The translations under genes and the position numbers were made by a program. From Pithys albifrons albifrons (Eukaryota; Chordata; Aves; Passeriformes; Thamnophilidae), in assembly GCF_047495875.1 (NCBI RefSeq), contig NC_092471.1, positions 14,405,001 to 14,469,000 of the forward strand: a stretch of DNA of 64,000 nucleotides. The letters are read 5' to 3'. Below the pieces are notes generated by a model that saw nothing but the letters and a program-made list of their open reading frames with translations, had not been told where the DNA came from and searched no databases. How positions within the stretch are numbered: position 1 is the first letter of the stretch; each line of letters begins with the position of its first letter. Positions 11,327 through 25,737 of the stretch are shown here, in pieces.

Positions 11327-14300
11327 ATTAAGTGAAAGGCTTTCATATGCCCAGAAGAAAGCATTTCATTATGACTTTGTCCTTTGCAGTCAAGTAACTC
11401 CCCTTCTTTAGGTTTCATGTATTTGCATAGTGTACTGATATTTTTAACTCCATGAGAACATACAGTCCTCTCATTTCCATGAAACATGCAGAGCATGATG
11501 CCACCCTGCTACCTGGATGAAACATTGATCGTGACTTGTGTGCCTGTATCAGCACAGTTGGTTGTGAAATTCTGGTGCAACACTGATGGCTAATGATGTT
11601 TGAAAAGGCACTGAGGGTGGACATTTGCTGGTGCAGGTCACAGAATTTCACTGAGGAGATTTGCAGTATCTTAATGTAGACTAGGCGGGAATATGTTTGC
11701 TGTAGCTTTCTGTTTAAAAGTGCGGAAATGCCTTAAGTTACTTAAATCTATTCTGCATGCTCTACATATGACAATTGGGTTTGGTTTATTTATTTTTAAT
11801 ATTTTCAGCAAAACCTTTGTGGCTGCTGGTAAAAATATCCTTAGTTAAAAAAATGGATATGAGAAACAGGACACAAAAGGCCACTATCTTAATCTGACAG
11901 AAGTTGTTTAAACACAATATGTTGTTTCCCATTTTAGTCATATGATTTTTGAGCTCCAATTAAACTTCAGTATACAGGTATGGGACCTGAATCCAGGTAG
12001 TCTTGGAATAAGGAGACTTGAGAAATCAAACAAAACTGGATTTATGGTTTGCACCAGTGCTGGTATTTTTAGTATACATTCATTGTTTCTTGATTAAGAA
12101 ACTAATAAGGCAGCAATACTCTGATAAAGAAAAATTAAATCTCTGAGCAATAGAAACTGTAGCAGAGAAGAATGAATATTCAAAGAAGCTCTGCACATTA
12201 AAATTAAGTATGGCAACACATCAAACAACTAAATAGTGGTATTGATGGTGAAATGTACACATTGGGAAAGGAAAAAAGGTTTTGAGCTTAAACTGAACCA
12301 CTTGCGTTTGAATCAATATTATTAACATTTTCTGTGTGGGAGGGATATGGGAAAAGATGTCTTAGTTTTGCTTGCAGATTAAGTTTTCAAATGAGAAAGG
12401 GCAAGTTTCATTGGAAATGATCTCCCTGTGTTTCTGAAGATGAGGTAGAGGAAAAGGCAATTTATGGTTGACATTCATTTGGGTTTGCTTTTCTTATATG
12501 TGTAGCAGTCATTTAAGCAGAGTTCTGGGAACGTGTATGGAAAATATATTAGTCTGAGATTCCCATGCATTGAGCTACTGCATGACCTCTCCTTTATTTT
12601 TACTGCTCTGCTGCAGAAGATATTGAACATCTGAGGATTTCTTCCCCCACATCCCCAAATTTACATGTCAACAAACCAGTATTATACACAGAGGAAGAAT
12701 GAAGGAACACAGAAGTTAATTAATCTTAAGATTACACAGGACTGAAATGTAATTTTAGAAACTGCCCTGAGCTTCCTGGGTAATTCTGTTATCCCAGGAA
12801 GAACAAAGAAGTTCTAGTACTACTTTGCTTTAACATTTCATATCAGTGAGGAGGAAGTTGTTTCCTGTCTTTAAGCAGCCAAGTCCCAGCCATGCAGTTG
12901 AGTTGGCTCCTGGCAGAGGGCTGTGCTGCCTCTGTTCTACTCTGCTGCCCTTAGTCACAAGGCACAGAGTAGCAGGACTTACTTTCCTTCCTGCGGTGGA
13001 CAGAGCTGCAGCCATGGCACCTCAGGGTGACCATTTCTGTGCTGAAGCACAAGGGAGGTTGACATGCTATGGAATGTGTTCTCCTGCTGTGCTATGGGGA
13101 TGTGTGCGCTTTGTCCCGAAAGGCCAGGACCGTAATGAAAACTGAAAACACCTCCTCTTCCACATTTCAGACAGAAGTTATTTTCATACCTTTGTAAACA
13201 AATAATGACTGTATTCCCTGCTTAATGAAAGTGGCCTCTACCATTGCTGTGTACAGAGAAGTTGCTCTAGAGGGTGATTCAGAAGAGAATCTTAATTTGT
13301 GCCTCCCGGTTACCCGCAGAAGGGATTGGACTCCTGGATTCAGGTTCCTTAAACTTGCATAGTAGAAAATGAAAAGTTGCATATTTCCTCCCTGGGAACA
13401 GAAAGTGAGAATTACCAAATGTAATTGCTTGCTCTAAGAGATACAACCCCATCGTGGTTTAATTGGTAGTGAATTTCAGGTGTGCAGCTTATGTAATAAA
13501 AATACAAAGGCTCAGCAAGGTTGTTGGAAAAAAAGCTCTCCTTTTCCTGTATATCATAAAGGATGCCCCCTATTAAAATGGAGGCTTGGGAAGAGCATTC
13601 TATGCATAATGATGAACAGGGAGAAGAAAGGAAGACTTTTTGCCAACTTGTAAGAGGCAAGTGCACTAATGATAAACTATGGTAATTTCTGCATCTTTTA
13701 GAGGAAGAAATATAACCAAAAGCATAGGCTTGTCATATCAGGGGAGGTGTTTTCTTTTAGCTGAGAATTCCTATTTCCAAGGCTGTACATCAAGGGAATT
13801 TTCACTTCAAAGCTGCCTACACTAAGGAATAGTAACATCTAATGAAACTGATAGTTAAAGCCTCAACTATCACATCATGAGCGAGTTGATATAATAGTGC
13901 CTGCAACTATTGCACATCCTCTTTGATTTGTTTCACTTTTGATCTTCACCACCTGCTGGACCAGCATGGCTTTGTTCAACCTTGTTCAGATTTTTTATTT
14001 TTGTTTTAAATTAACCAGTATATCAATAAAAATACATTAGCAGTCTCTCATTAGCTTTACATGATCATTATTTGGGCTTAATAAGAAAGGACATGAATAA
14101 AAACTTATCAGCTATCTGGGAAAATCAAACCTCACAGACGAGAGATCAAGGCTACATTTTTAAATGAAACAAATTCTTGTCCTTTAAATATTGCAATTAA
14201 TTAGGTGATATGTTGGTTATGCGGCACATTTTCCTGTACTGTACTTAACTTATTAGAAATTTGAAATGCTATTGTTTTCTAGGTTTGGAAATAGATTTTT

Positions 14301-15594
14301 ATAAATATAAATTTAAAAGTAATTATATGTTTTGGGCTTGCTTGAAGATTGGGTTTGAACACACAAATTTTGATATCTTCCATACTGGTGCCTGTATTTC
14401 TTTTTAGCCAAGTATTGTATGGGTTCACTTTATTGTTTCAAATTATATGTAAAAGTGGGCAGAAACCAATCTCTTTTCTAACCTAATTAGAAACAAAAGA
14501 AAAAATCCAAAATCATCCTGATGATCTGGAGATTTTTCTGGCTTATGTCATTATTTATTAAAAAAAATAATTATATCTTTTAAAAAGATGTAAGATTTCT
14601 CTAATCAGCCCTTACAAATGTCCTTCTAAATAATATTTTTATTAACTTTTATTCCACAGGGAAGGAGGGACACTCTGACAATAATTTTTGTTCTTGATGT
14701 GATCTATCTGGAGGAACATCCTTTCCCAAGTGTGTGCACAGACATATGAGTTATGAGAGGAAGGCTTATCTCCACAGTGATAAAGTTTTAGGTCTGTGCT
14801 TCCAACACAGCTGGTTTTTACCACAAAAAGAGATTTGTCTTGTTGAGGAAAACAAGGCTTAGATTAAATTGTTTTATACTAACTTCCAAAGAGATTGACA
14901 CATATAAGTTTGCAGTATTTGTTAGCTTAAGAAGTCAATCAATATTATGCCAAAAGAAGCAGTGTGAATCAGTAGTAGTAGTAGAACAGAAACAATCGAG
15001 TATTTTAAGTGGAATTATTTTTGCTAATCTTTGAAGAACTGAATTTACTGTATTCCCATAGAGTTAGTGAGACTTCTGTGTCCTCTGTTTTATTCCCATG
15101 TTCTCATCCCTAGTAAAATGCACATATTTGAGTTTTCTTAAAGAATAAAACAACAACAACTGGAACCCAAAACAGCCAAACCCTCGAGAATGGTTTTGCA
15201 GAGCTTTAGGATTGCATTGGTAGTCTTTTTGCAAATCACATTATAATACTGATTTTACATAAAAATACAGGAAATCCTTCAGGGTACGAGTGTATTATGA
15301 ACACATCTGCCATCAGAGACAGGCAGGAGGTAAAGAAATGGGTTTGGCTTAGGGAATTACTGAAGATTCAGAGTCCTACCAGTTGAACTCAGTGTGGCAT
15401 GTTTCACTCCTTTTGCTTTTCTGAATGTTCAAGTGATAAGAAGAGCCCAGCCTGTTCTCCACTAGGATGCCTGTTTGGGAAGGTCAGCTGGAATACATAA
15501 GCAGCCCCATCTCAGCTCAGGCCAGGGCTCACTCTGCTCTCAGTCAGGAGGAAGGCTTTTCTTTTCTTAGGCTACTGGGCAAAAGGAGCTGCTA
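11327..15594. other. Unique AT-rich DNA
   Basis: A GC-richer patch near 12850-13140 is open on both strands for 60-99 codons but contains no recognised domain or repeat. A short tag triplet run lies near 14971-14983. Nothing else is identified. Confidence 0.5.
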
Positions 15595-15790
15595 AGATGG
15601 TTAAGGGATGGGAGCACCTCATATGGAGAAAGGCTGAGAGCTGGGACTCTTTATCCTGGAGAAGAGATGACTCAGTTTGCTTTTTTTTTTAAATTTTATG
15701 GAAATATCTGACGGAAAGGAATATAGTAAATGGAGCAGAATCCTTTTAGTGATGTCCAGTGACAGGACAAGAAGCACAGAGTGAAACACT
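15595..15790 (+). mobile_element. CR1 LINE fragment (3'-UTR region), plus orientation
   Basis: The order of motifs matches the CR1 region downstream of ORF2 in sense orientation: gggatgggagcacctc, gagaaaggctgagagctggg, a gagaagag segment, an aatatctgacgg segment and the block cagtgacaggacaagaagca. A run of about ten T at 15681-15690 replaces part of the usual sequence. The copy stops near 15790 without the CR1 3' end. It is the only clearly plus-strand CR1 piece in the window and is non-coding. Confidence 0.8.
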
Positions 15791-18700
15791 GTAATATAAA
15801 GCTTTTTATTTTTTATTGGAGAAGGCTGAGTGCGAAGAATACTTAGAACAATACGTTTAAAATGACATAGTGAGATTAAGGTATGTTATTGTTAAGGCAT
15901 TGAGACAGTGGCCCGCTAGGAACTTTTTTGGTGCTCCTGTGTTCCAGTTACTCAGGGAACTCTACTGCCAGGCCATGAAGCAGGACAGTTAGTGCATAGA
16001 TGTGATGAGATTATCCAACCTGGCTCAGGAACCATGGAGTCACTTTGTCACAGGAGATGTGTAGCTTCATCTGGCTACTGCTAAATAGATCTCCAGGAAG
16101 GGATGAGTAGACTGAAGAAAACTCAGTTCTTGGATCTACACTGCAAGATTTGTTCAAGGTTCCCTGGATTTAAATAATGGGGAGCAGATACTTAGATGTT
16201 TCAGCTTGTGATAATATTAACTGGATTCAGTGGTGCATGTTTCATTCAGATGTGGATTTGAACACTCCACTGTTGTTCACAATAGGTCCGGTTAAAGCCT
16301 CTGAAAATGGATTAAAAAACCCTCAGCTTCTCAACAACTTGACAATTTGATCTGATAACTGTTGCCTGTACAAGAATCTGAGAAGTGAGTTGGCAATCTG
16401 AGGCCTAACTATTGCCTAGTTATAAAAAGAATTGTTTAAACTATATAAGGATATGTTTAATCAAGTGAAAACTTGCTTTAGAAAGACTAACTCTAGAAAG
16501 ACCACTTTTTCTGTTTACTATAAAGTTAATTTTCAGTTTGAAGCAACTTATGCTATTTTTCCATAAGTATGCATTGTTTCAGAAACAGATTAGAGGGAAT
16601 CAGCTCATTGACTGTAAACACCTCATTTATTTGAAGTAATTATGTGAACATTTATGCCAGAAAGAATATTTGGTATAAAATGAGTCAGTGGTAGGTTCTA
16701 ATGTTTCTGTATAAATGAGGCTTTGTCTCAATAAATTAAAGCCTGTAAAACCATAATCTTAATAAACTTCACAAATTACTTTGCTCATGACTGTTAAACT
16801 GGAATTGTTATCCACTCTAGAGGGAAATATAATTGTTTTTATACTTGTTTATTTCTGACTATCACAGTAATTGTAAAGCATTCTCTTTGATCCATTATAC
16901 AGTTGTATATAGAGAAAGATACACGCCATTTTGTGTTATAATAGAATAACTTTGGAAACCAGATATTCAATCTTAAAATATTACTAAATGAATTCACTCA
17001 TAAACATTCAAATAATTCCAGGAAAAAAGATAAGAATATAGTGGGTTTATTCTTTTTCTTTTTTTTTCCTTTTTTTAGAGTTGCTTCCTGCTAAACAAGG
17101 TTCTTGACTTTTCCTGAATAGGAACTTACTCTGTGCATGGTCTGCTGAAATAAATGAGCTTCTATGGCCTGTCAGCAAATCACTTATGCATTAGTGTAAT
17201 ACTGATTTTATTGAAGGTGCTTTTAAATGATCGTGGTAAAGTGCAACTTTCATTGTTTCTAGTTATGGGAGGCAGAGTGTTGAAAAGCAGATGTGAAAAA
17301 TGATTTGTTGGCTTTTGGCTTTTATTCCTACTCAGAGCTTTCTAATTCTGTATTATCCTAACTTGTTCCCCAGATCACGATTGCAAAACCAACCTGCTTC
17401 CCCTGTGCATCTTTCTGCAAGTTTTAGTTTTCTAGGCTTGTTTTCAAGTTGACTGACTAAAAAAAAGGGCTTAATTAAAAAAGAAAGACTAAGGTATAAG
17501 TTTGTAAATACAACTAATTGTCTTCATAGCTATGAACAAGAATTCTATAACATTTTCAAGAGTCAGTGAAGCATTTCCTAGAAGGATTTCAAGAGTTGCA
17601 AATTAAGTCTTTTGGTGTAAAGACTAGTTTAAGGAAAATTAATAATTGAATGTGTTTCTGGTGAATTTCTGAAGGCATTCATGTGAAGCCTTGTGTTATT
17701 TGATTTTTGGAATAAGTAGAGAAAGGCTGTTATTAAATTTTCCATTTAGAGATGGTAAGAATCAAAATTATATTGGTTATAGCATGATCATACAGTATTC
17801 TGAATTGTAGGCAGAGGAGAGTCCATTCAGAAAGTTTTAGATCTGTGCCTGAAATCTAATAATTCAGGAAACATCCATAAACTATTCTGAAAACTGATGA
17901 CTTTGTAAAGTATTTCGTGGTCATGGCATGAAAGGAATGAATTGAGAGTTAAATTGTAGGATGATATGCTAGAATGAAGTTGATGTAATTTTTGCTCAGG
18001 GAAGGGAGGTAAACACTAAGTTTTCTGAGAGAGAAGTTTACCATTTTTAACTCTGTTTCCACTTGTGAAGAATTTGATAGTAAGTAAACAAAAGGGCCAC
18101 AAAAATACTTGAAAAAGCAGAACTTAGATTTTAGGATCTCCATTTTTTAAGCTTATCGGAAAGCAGATTGAAATGAAACTGTTATGATGCATGAGAAACT
18201 TGATAAAAAAGTTCTTAGCACTGAAAGGCTCTTTAATTCTGTAAGGAAAGGTGCATTCAAATGGAAAATTTTACTTTTTAAATGGCTTTGAGGGTCATAA
18301 ACACTTGGAACAAACTAACAGTGGACAAAATGGAGTCTTTGTTTCTTGTGGTGTGTAAGAAAAACAGTGAATGCTTTTCTGGAAGATATCCTGAACCAAA
18401 GTTAAACATTTTGGCTGAATGCAGAGATAGTTGAGCTTGTAATATTCTGAAATTCTTTCGAAGTGTTCCAGTGGCTTCTCTGGATTTGAATTTGACAAGT
18501 CTAGAAATTTCCCCTCTAGTTCATGAAAACTTCACTCCTCACAAGCACTTTGATTACGAGAAACAGAGGGAGAAATACCACAAAGACAAGCAAGGATGGG
18601 ACAGTGGAACAAAGGAAGATCTTTAGAATGATGTTTGTATCAGCACATGGAGATACTAAGGAAGCAATTTTGGAATTACATGGTACTGTTTAGAGTTTAA

Positions 18701-21700
18701 CTATAGTAGCTTCATGAAGAGAAAAACAGCAGCCATTTAATCCAGTCCTTTGTAAGTGCAATCTTGTTCTCTAAATTACTGCATCTTTTCTAGTCCTTTG
18801 TCTTGTTCTGTAATGGATCTTAAAAATGAAGTCGAGATAATCATTGGTAAATCACCTATCACAGTGTCATTGGCTGAGAATTACGTGTCAGTGGTGGGTC
18901 ATTGTACTCTGAAATTGAGAGGCTTTGTACTATAATGGAGGTTAATTATTAATAAGGCTGTGAGACAATTGCCAGAGTAAATTTCTAAAATACCCTGAGC
19001 CACAATTGAACATTTTCAAATATCTCAATATTTCTGTGTGAAAGGGATCATTAATTCTCCATTTATAGGATAAGTGGACTGCTCAGGGCTGTGGAAAGTC
19101 CAGAAGCTATCTGTGATGAGATATGATTTCATGTTTTACCTCAAAATGTGCCTTTTAGGGCTAAGAATTTGATGCATAGGGACACAGAAGATTCTTTAAG
19201 CCGCTGGTCTATGTCCAGAAAGTAACATGGAAGACTTGGAGTAGGCAAGTTTGCATTAAATTCCTTGGATGTGTGAAATAAAGTGATGTGTTTGATCAGC
19301 ATGACTGGTGGGAGGGGTGCAGCCACAATCTGTGAGGGTAGGATTAGTCTTTTGCTTTTTGAGGTTTTTATGTGATTCAGGCATATGAGATGGTCATCTC
19401 CTAGAATATTAAATAGCTAGGTAATATTTTAAGTCCAAATTAGTACATTTTGCAAAGCTGGTATGGCCAGCTGACTGAAGTGTTGTGTTGAATTTGTATT
19501 CTTTTTCTGATTCCTTAAATCTGCAGTTACAGGGCAAATATACTACTAGAAATGTATGTTTTCTTATTATTAAAAAAGGTATTTAAAATATAAATTAAGA
19601 AATATAACCGAGAAGTGGAAAGACCCTAATTTAAAAATGAATTTTTTTTTCCAAATTCCTCTCTTATGATATCTCCAAACCATAGACCAGATAAAATATA
19701 TAAGCCTGCAATTTGGAAGCCTGAGCTAATCAAAAGTGCAGGTAATGAATTGTGAGGTCATTTCAGGGAAGGTTATATTGTGAATATGGACTGGAACTAA
19801 ACTTGAAAGAAGTGTAAAGCAGAGATGATAAAAAGTTGCATGAACTTATTATTCAGCTTCCAGCTGTCATAAAGAAGTTGTAGTCCTGCTGGTTAAAAAC
19901 ACCGTGTGACTACGGATTTGATATAAAAATTATTAACTTCAGTGGGTTTATTCAGCCTTTCTCTTTTGTTGCTCTTTTACTGGATCAGATCAACTTTATC
20001 TATTGACATTTTCTTTAGCTATCTTTTAAAGGAAATAGATTTATTCTTTTAACACCTTAATCTATTAACTTCTGTAGATTGTGAATTTTTATGGATTGTG
20101 GTCATGCCTCATTTACAATTTTGAGAGTTGTCTTAAAAACAAAACCTTCTGGGTAAAGTTGGTGTGAACGAGAATCTTAGAAGGCATCATCTCTGAATAG
20201 TATTGGACTGCCAGATTGCATTCAAGACTCTTTCAACATCATTTGGAAGTCAAAAAAAGCTGAAGGCAGGGAATTCCATCATTACTGTTTTTTGTTCCTA
20301 AGTAGTGTTTGCCTGTACTATGATGACACGTTTTCCCTGGATTTCAAACACAAAAAGTTTAAGCTGGGACTTCTGCATTGAGTTCTCAAGGAGCAGATAA
20401 TCAAGTGAGTGGTTCTTGAAATAAAGTGAGATTCCCAAACTGCCAGCTTTCCAGCTTGAACATAAACTGGAATAGGGTTTCTCTGGAATTCCCAAACCTG
20501 GTACAGATGACTCCACACTTATGGATTCCAGAGCACAGACCAAGCTAATGACATACCAGTAAATTCCTGATCACGATTTATTTTTTTACCTATTACTTGG
20601 GTTTGTTTAATTAACCCCCCAAGCATTCCAGCCAGCTCTTCCTGTCACACAGCTCTTGTCCATCTCTGAACTTGAGGAAGTTTGGAAGTTTTAAAATACA
20701 TTTTGGCATTTAAATTTTTTTTCCCCCAACACCAGCTACATTGGTGATAAGTTATGTAGGTTTTTTTCACTGTGAAATTCTAGTTTGTAGTCCTTCAAAA
20801 GCTATGGCAAACCTAACAGGGAACAGATTGGTCTTCAGTGTTGGAGAGTGTGTTTAGGCACCCACTTTGCATTTATAGCCAATGAAAAAAGACAAACAGT
20901 TCTCACTTAAATCACAATTTTTAAATATTTGCTTGAAGAAATGAGACAGATGCTTCTGTATTTTGTCAAATATTGAAACTAAGACTTAAACTGCCCATTT
21001 AATTAGGTGATACTTTCCCCCCTTACACTCTTTAAATCTTATCCTTTACACTTATGACAGATACAGATACATTTCCAGCATTTAATTATAGGCAAAGAGA
21101 CCATTTCCTGCCATAATCATAATGTCTCAGGATGGTTGACGTGGAAAGTAATGATAAGGAGAGATACTTTGTTTCTTGTTACTTTTAGTAAAGGAACGTA
21201 TTACTTCAAATATTGCCCCGCACTTAAGATATATTCAGCGCAAAATTCTGAAGCACTCATGACATATAAGTGAGAATGTGAGGATTTATCTTGGCACATG
21301 GTGATAGAAAGAGGGCGATATGTTTTGACAAATATCGTAATTTGACAGTTAAAATAAATACACTGTCAGACAAAAATGGTATGGATGATGATAAGTGTAT
21401 GCTGTATTCTTTCCCTGTAGTTTCTCTGTTTGAATAACACACAAGCGTTTAGATGTTGGTAATCTGCAACATCTGTAGACTCTTTGAGTGAGAACTGATG
21501 ACATGGTATCTCACATCACACATTGCAGTTTCTGATTTTATTTCCAGAAAGAAAACCACAACATTTCACAGTAGAAACTTAGCAATGTGACTGTTACTCA
21601 CAAGTGAGTCATGAGGTTATCACAAATGACTAAACATACAGAACCACAGAAGTATCTTCCAAGTCCCAGAGCCAACAAAGTTGTTCCGTCCTTTGTTTTC

Positions 21701-23004
21701 TGTCCCTGCCATTCCAGGTGAAGGAGAAGCCCCCAGGAGGCTTGAAAGCTCTCAAACCTTCCAAAGCAGTTAATTACACGTGTAAGCTGAAAGTCCTGAG
21801 AAGTGTCTTGTCAGGGTCAAACCACCCCAAGGCTCACGCCGTGCAATGGAGGTAGGACACAGTGCAAGGAATGCGGTGGCTGCAGGAGGGCAGCCCTTCA
21901 AAGGGCAGCCAGAGCTCTGGGATCAGCACCATGGGCAGGGCTGAGGAGCTCAGGCTGCTGAGCTGCGCCGGGCACAGACCAAGCTGCCTGGAAAGCTTTG
22001 GTCCATACTTGCTTGAATGTCCCTTTGCTGAGCTGTCTGTACTTCTCTTGGCATTCAGAAGCTCCATGGAGAAGCACCTTTGATATGGAGACATGATTAT
22101 TAAATGGTACAAATTATTTCTTGGCTTTTTTCAATGTGTTGATTTTTTCAGACTGAGGATCTGACTCATAACATCTGCTTTGTTCATCTCTGTTATTCTC
22201 TTGCGTTTCTGTTCTTACATGTTGTGTAAAAAAATTTGGAATAGTTTGCAAGAAAACACAGAGAGACAGTTTTGTTAGATGTGATGTTTTTTTCCTTAGA
22301 GAAATTAGATATTGACCTGTGCACTGGCCAGCTGCTACTGTACTTTGATGGATACTTTGCTTTTCTGCCAGGAAAGAGATCTGAAACTTTAAACAATATA
22401 TTAAATGTAGCATAACTTCCTTCTTATTTAGTTTATTGGTGTTGTACAGTTGTCATCAACATAAAGGTATTTGCTTTTTAAATCTGTTAATAGAGAAATT
22501 AAAAATAGAAATGAGATAAATGAGAAAAAATATGCTAGTCTCAAATTTAGATTTGGCTCATTTTCTGTTACTAAATGTAACTAGAGTGCAACATGTTTTG
22601 GAAGTTTCAGGGGACTTCTCTGTCAGTAAGTGTCCCTCACTGCCTGGTATATGTCAGTATATTTTTTTAATATCAGATAGCTACCCAGAAGTTTAAAGAA
22701 TCCTGGCTGTACTATTTTCCAGACTTGAGTCTGACTGATATAGGGTTTTTTTGTGTGGGAGCTGTTCCCTAACTTTGATCATCCTTTCCTGTTCTGTGTA
22801 ATTTTTATTCTATTCTGACATTTTCCTTCACTAAAGGAAGAGCGATGGAACCACCCACACAACTTAGGTTGTGAGCTTATTATGGATTTATTGAGTTGCA
22901 TGATAATGGGGTTTCATTAGTGACTTCAGTGGCATCAGTGTGTCTGAGAACCTTTTAAAATCAAGTTTCTAGGAGGTTTTTTAATTAATCTTGAGAGTTC
23001 CCTT
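15791..23004. other. Unique AT-rich DNA
   Basis: No repeat family is recognised. A strong pyrimidine run at 17051-17076 ends in AG and resembles a splice acceptor, but no open frame with a good donor follows. A GC-richer patch at about 21700-22080 has short open frames on both strands and no recognised domain. The remainder is plain AT-rich sequence. Confidence 0.5.
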
Positions 23005-23027
23005 CCCCCCCCCCCCCTCCCCCCCCC
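23005..23027. repeat. Cytosine tract (22 of 23 bases are C)
   Basis: Thirteen C, one T, then nine C. The minus strand is therefore an almost unbroken G run with quadruplex potential. Such tracts are mutation-prone and also a common place for assembly or length errors. Confidence 0.95.
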
Positions 23028-25621
23028 AAATGTCATGTCTGATCTATCCTTCTAAAAAAACTGGAAAAGTTGTGTCTTCCCACCAGAGAAGGTGGTGCTG
23101 ACCTTCCATGACCCAGAACAAGGCTCTGCTGTACAGATAATCTTGAGAATAAAGTAGGTCGTCTCTCAGGGCTCCTTTCTGTTATTATGCCTTCTGTGAC
23201 AAAAGGAGGAAAGAGTTAGCCCTGGTTTTGGCTGTTACTCTTATGCAGTCTGACAAGGACACTGTGATTCTGACAGGATAATGTGGTCTGCCAGCCCCAA
23301 ATCCTCGGTGCTCTGCTGCATTCTTGTGCACAGCAGGCTGGACATGCAAGAAGTATCATACTTGGGCTGTTTATAGGAGAAGGAGTCAGGCAATTAGTGA
23401 GGCTCTTGATACTGCTTTGTGGGATTTATGTGGACCACAGGTTGCTCATTGAAGGTCTCTTAATCTATGAGATCTTAACCTGTAGCATCTGAAATATTAA
23501 GCAAAAGGATGATACGTTTCATAACAACAGTGGCTTTAGGTCATAGAAGACAGGTGTGTTATCTCACTTTTCTAGGAAATCAACAAAGAATATCTTTCAG
23601 ACAAGACAGAAGACATTGCTTTGGTTTGAGGGAGAGGACAAAACATCTTTATCAGGGTTTGAGACTGGAGGTCAGAGTGACAGCCTGGGTGGTGGAGAAA
23701 AGGTCTTGCTAAATCTCCATTTCTGGAGACTCTGTCCTTTTATAGTGGAGAGCCTGTTAATCCTGTGGTCTCCTTGAGTGAGTCCTGAACTGCAGCTCCT
23801 AATGGCACTATCCTTGATAGCCTGTGCTCTGCTGAATTAAGTCAGTGTCTTCTCTTTGACATACAGCTGCTGCTTCTCAGGGCACAGCAGGTGAGTCTTG
23901 ATGGTAATATTTAACTGACTGTTTTATTCCTACGTTCAGCATGTTGCTTAGAAACAGGACCTGCATGTAGGAGGAAGTGTGCACTCTGGTAGGAACTCAA
24001 AAGTTGGTCTCTTTTCAGAATACAATTACAGAAAAAGATGCCTTGGCAGTTTAGGGAACTTTACTTACTCATAAACTGTTCACTAAATATCTGGTGCAGT
24101 TGTGGTCTTCCTCAAAGGTTGATTTGTGTTCTTGAAGAAGTGCAACTACATCAAATACTTTGTAGTTCATATATTCCAATAATTCTGAAAATTGTTTTCT
24201 GAATGAATGATACCCAGGCCATGTCTCTTCTGGTGTTTTTCATGTCTTTTGCTATGTTTCTGTCCCTAGACCAGCAAACTGTCCCTTACTGTAAATCCTG
24301 AATGTTGGATCTCTAGTGCATTGCTTGGACAGACTAGAGGCTAAGCATGTTTTTGCCATCCTGAATCTACTATACAAGGAATTTCTTTATCTTAGAGGAA
24401 GCTGAAATTGTATTTCTAACACTGGAAATGAGCTTTGTGGGACTTTGACTTTGCAACCACTTCACCCAGCTGTACAAATGTAAGCAGCACACTTAAACAG
24501 ATCTATTTATAGGATGAAGCTTTTTGAGAGTCATCTGAACATGTAGCACCTGCATCTGAGGCTTCAAACCTGTTAACAGGCTGTTTCAGGCTTCTTATAT
24601 AGATCATTCTTCTTCTTAGTATCTTAAACTGTATAAATCTAGATTTGTAATAGAGGAGCTAAAGTCATGTGATAAAATCTGTGCTACTGGCCTTCTCCAA
24701 AACTCAATTGCCATTGAGCTCAGCTGTGCAGATCTAGCTTAGAAAAAATAATTTGCTGAGATCTGACAGTTTAATTTATGCAGGGAACTGGCTTTGAGTG
24801 AAGCAGTGGCAAGGTTCTTGGGAAGTACATTGGGGTAGAAGGTATTTAAAGGGCAATTTGCCAAAGGAGGTCTGTATGTGAAAGGCATCTGGTGACACTG
24901 TTTTTGAGACTAGGCCGTTTGCACTGATGTATCTGCAGTAAGCTGTCTAGTCTGTCACCTGCAGCTCCAGGAGCTTGCCCAGAGGTCCCATCTTTCATTT
25001 CTTTCTTTCTGACCAGTGGAGGAACTGCTGCCTTTGTTGCTTCCAGATCCAGTTGGGCTGAATAGTTTGAGTGAAGTTTATGAGGAAGTAACCCTGGTGC
25101 CAGTGTAAGAGATGCCTTGTTCTAGAGCAGAATACTGGGTTTCCTTCAGAGCCTCTGTCATCTCCTTTGCCATTTACTTGGCATTGGTAGGGCTGATGTG
25201 TTTAATGACCAATTAAATGTACTGCTTGTACATGAAATCCTGCCATACCCTATATGCATCCACCTATTTCCAAAGAGCTATGGTTTTTAGATGATCCAAA
25301 TGTAACAGACTCTGTGATTCAAAGAGTGCAATGGCAAGGAGACGAGGTGTGTGTCAGAGGGAGCAAGGATGAAGGAGAGTGTTTAAGTGGGTAGCTTCTC
25401 ATTTTAGAACAAGGCTTTATTTTATTCTTGTGACTTTGGTGATAAAGCCTCATTGATCTTAACCCTTGAACTTCGACAGTGTGAAGATCTTAATTCTTAA
25501 AAATGGATAAATAAGAATTCTGAAGCCTGTTATGGGTGCATAGAGTTGTCTTTTGGTAGTTGCTGGAGAGTTGGTAATACAGGGAAAGTAGAACCTGTTT
25601 GTTTACCATGTTTGATTCCAG
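23028..25621. other. Unique DNA, partly GC-richer
   Basis: From about 23040 to 23880 the sequence is less AT-rich than its surroundings and holds a few 60-73-codon open frames without recognised domains. The short piece 23120-23210 (an aataaa, then sequence ending ctgtgaca) superficially resembles the end of an LTR, but no matching start or target duplication was found. Confidence 0.45.
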
Positions 25622-25737
25622 AGGATTTTAATGTCATGCCCAATGCTGTGATCAAAACTGTTGCTGTCTGTGACAATTGGCTGATGATTAAACTGAAAGA
25701 TGGCCAAAGACATAAATTTAAAAACAGAGAGAGAGTG
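25622..25737 (+). other. Weak exon candidate (unidentified)
   Basis: The interval is bounded by a pyrimidine-rich acceptor (gtttgattccag) and a donor-like gtg/gtaaag. It is two bases plus 38 open codons, so it would be a 116-bp internal exon ending on a codon boundary. The frame includes MPNAVIKTVAVCDNWLMIKL and a basic stretch, a protein-like composition. No family is recognised, and no partner exon in phase is evident nearby. Chance is a serious alternative. Confidence 0.2.

Noticed and set aside
17051..17160. Strong pyrimidine tract ending in AG, with an aataaa downstream
   Set aside because: No open frame or donor follows. Pyrimidine runs and aataaa are common in this sequence.
23028..23210. 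Possible LTR end (aataaa followed by sequence ending ctgtgaca)
   Set aside because: No TG start with a matching target duplication could be found upstream, and the internal order of LTR signals is missing.
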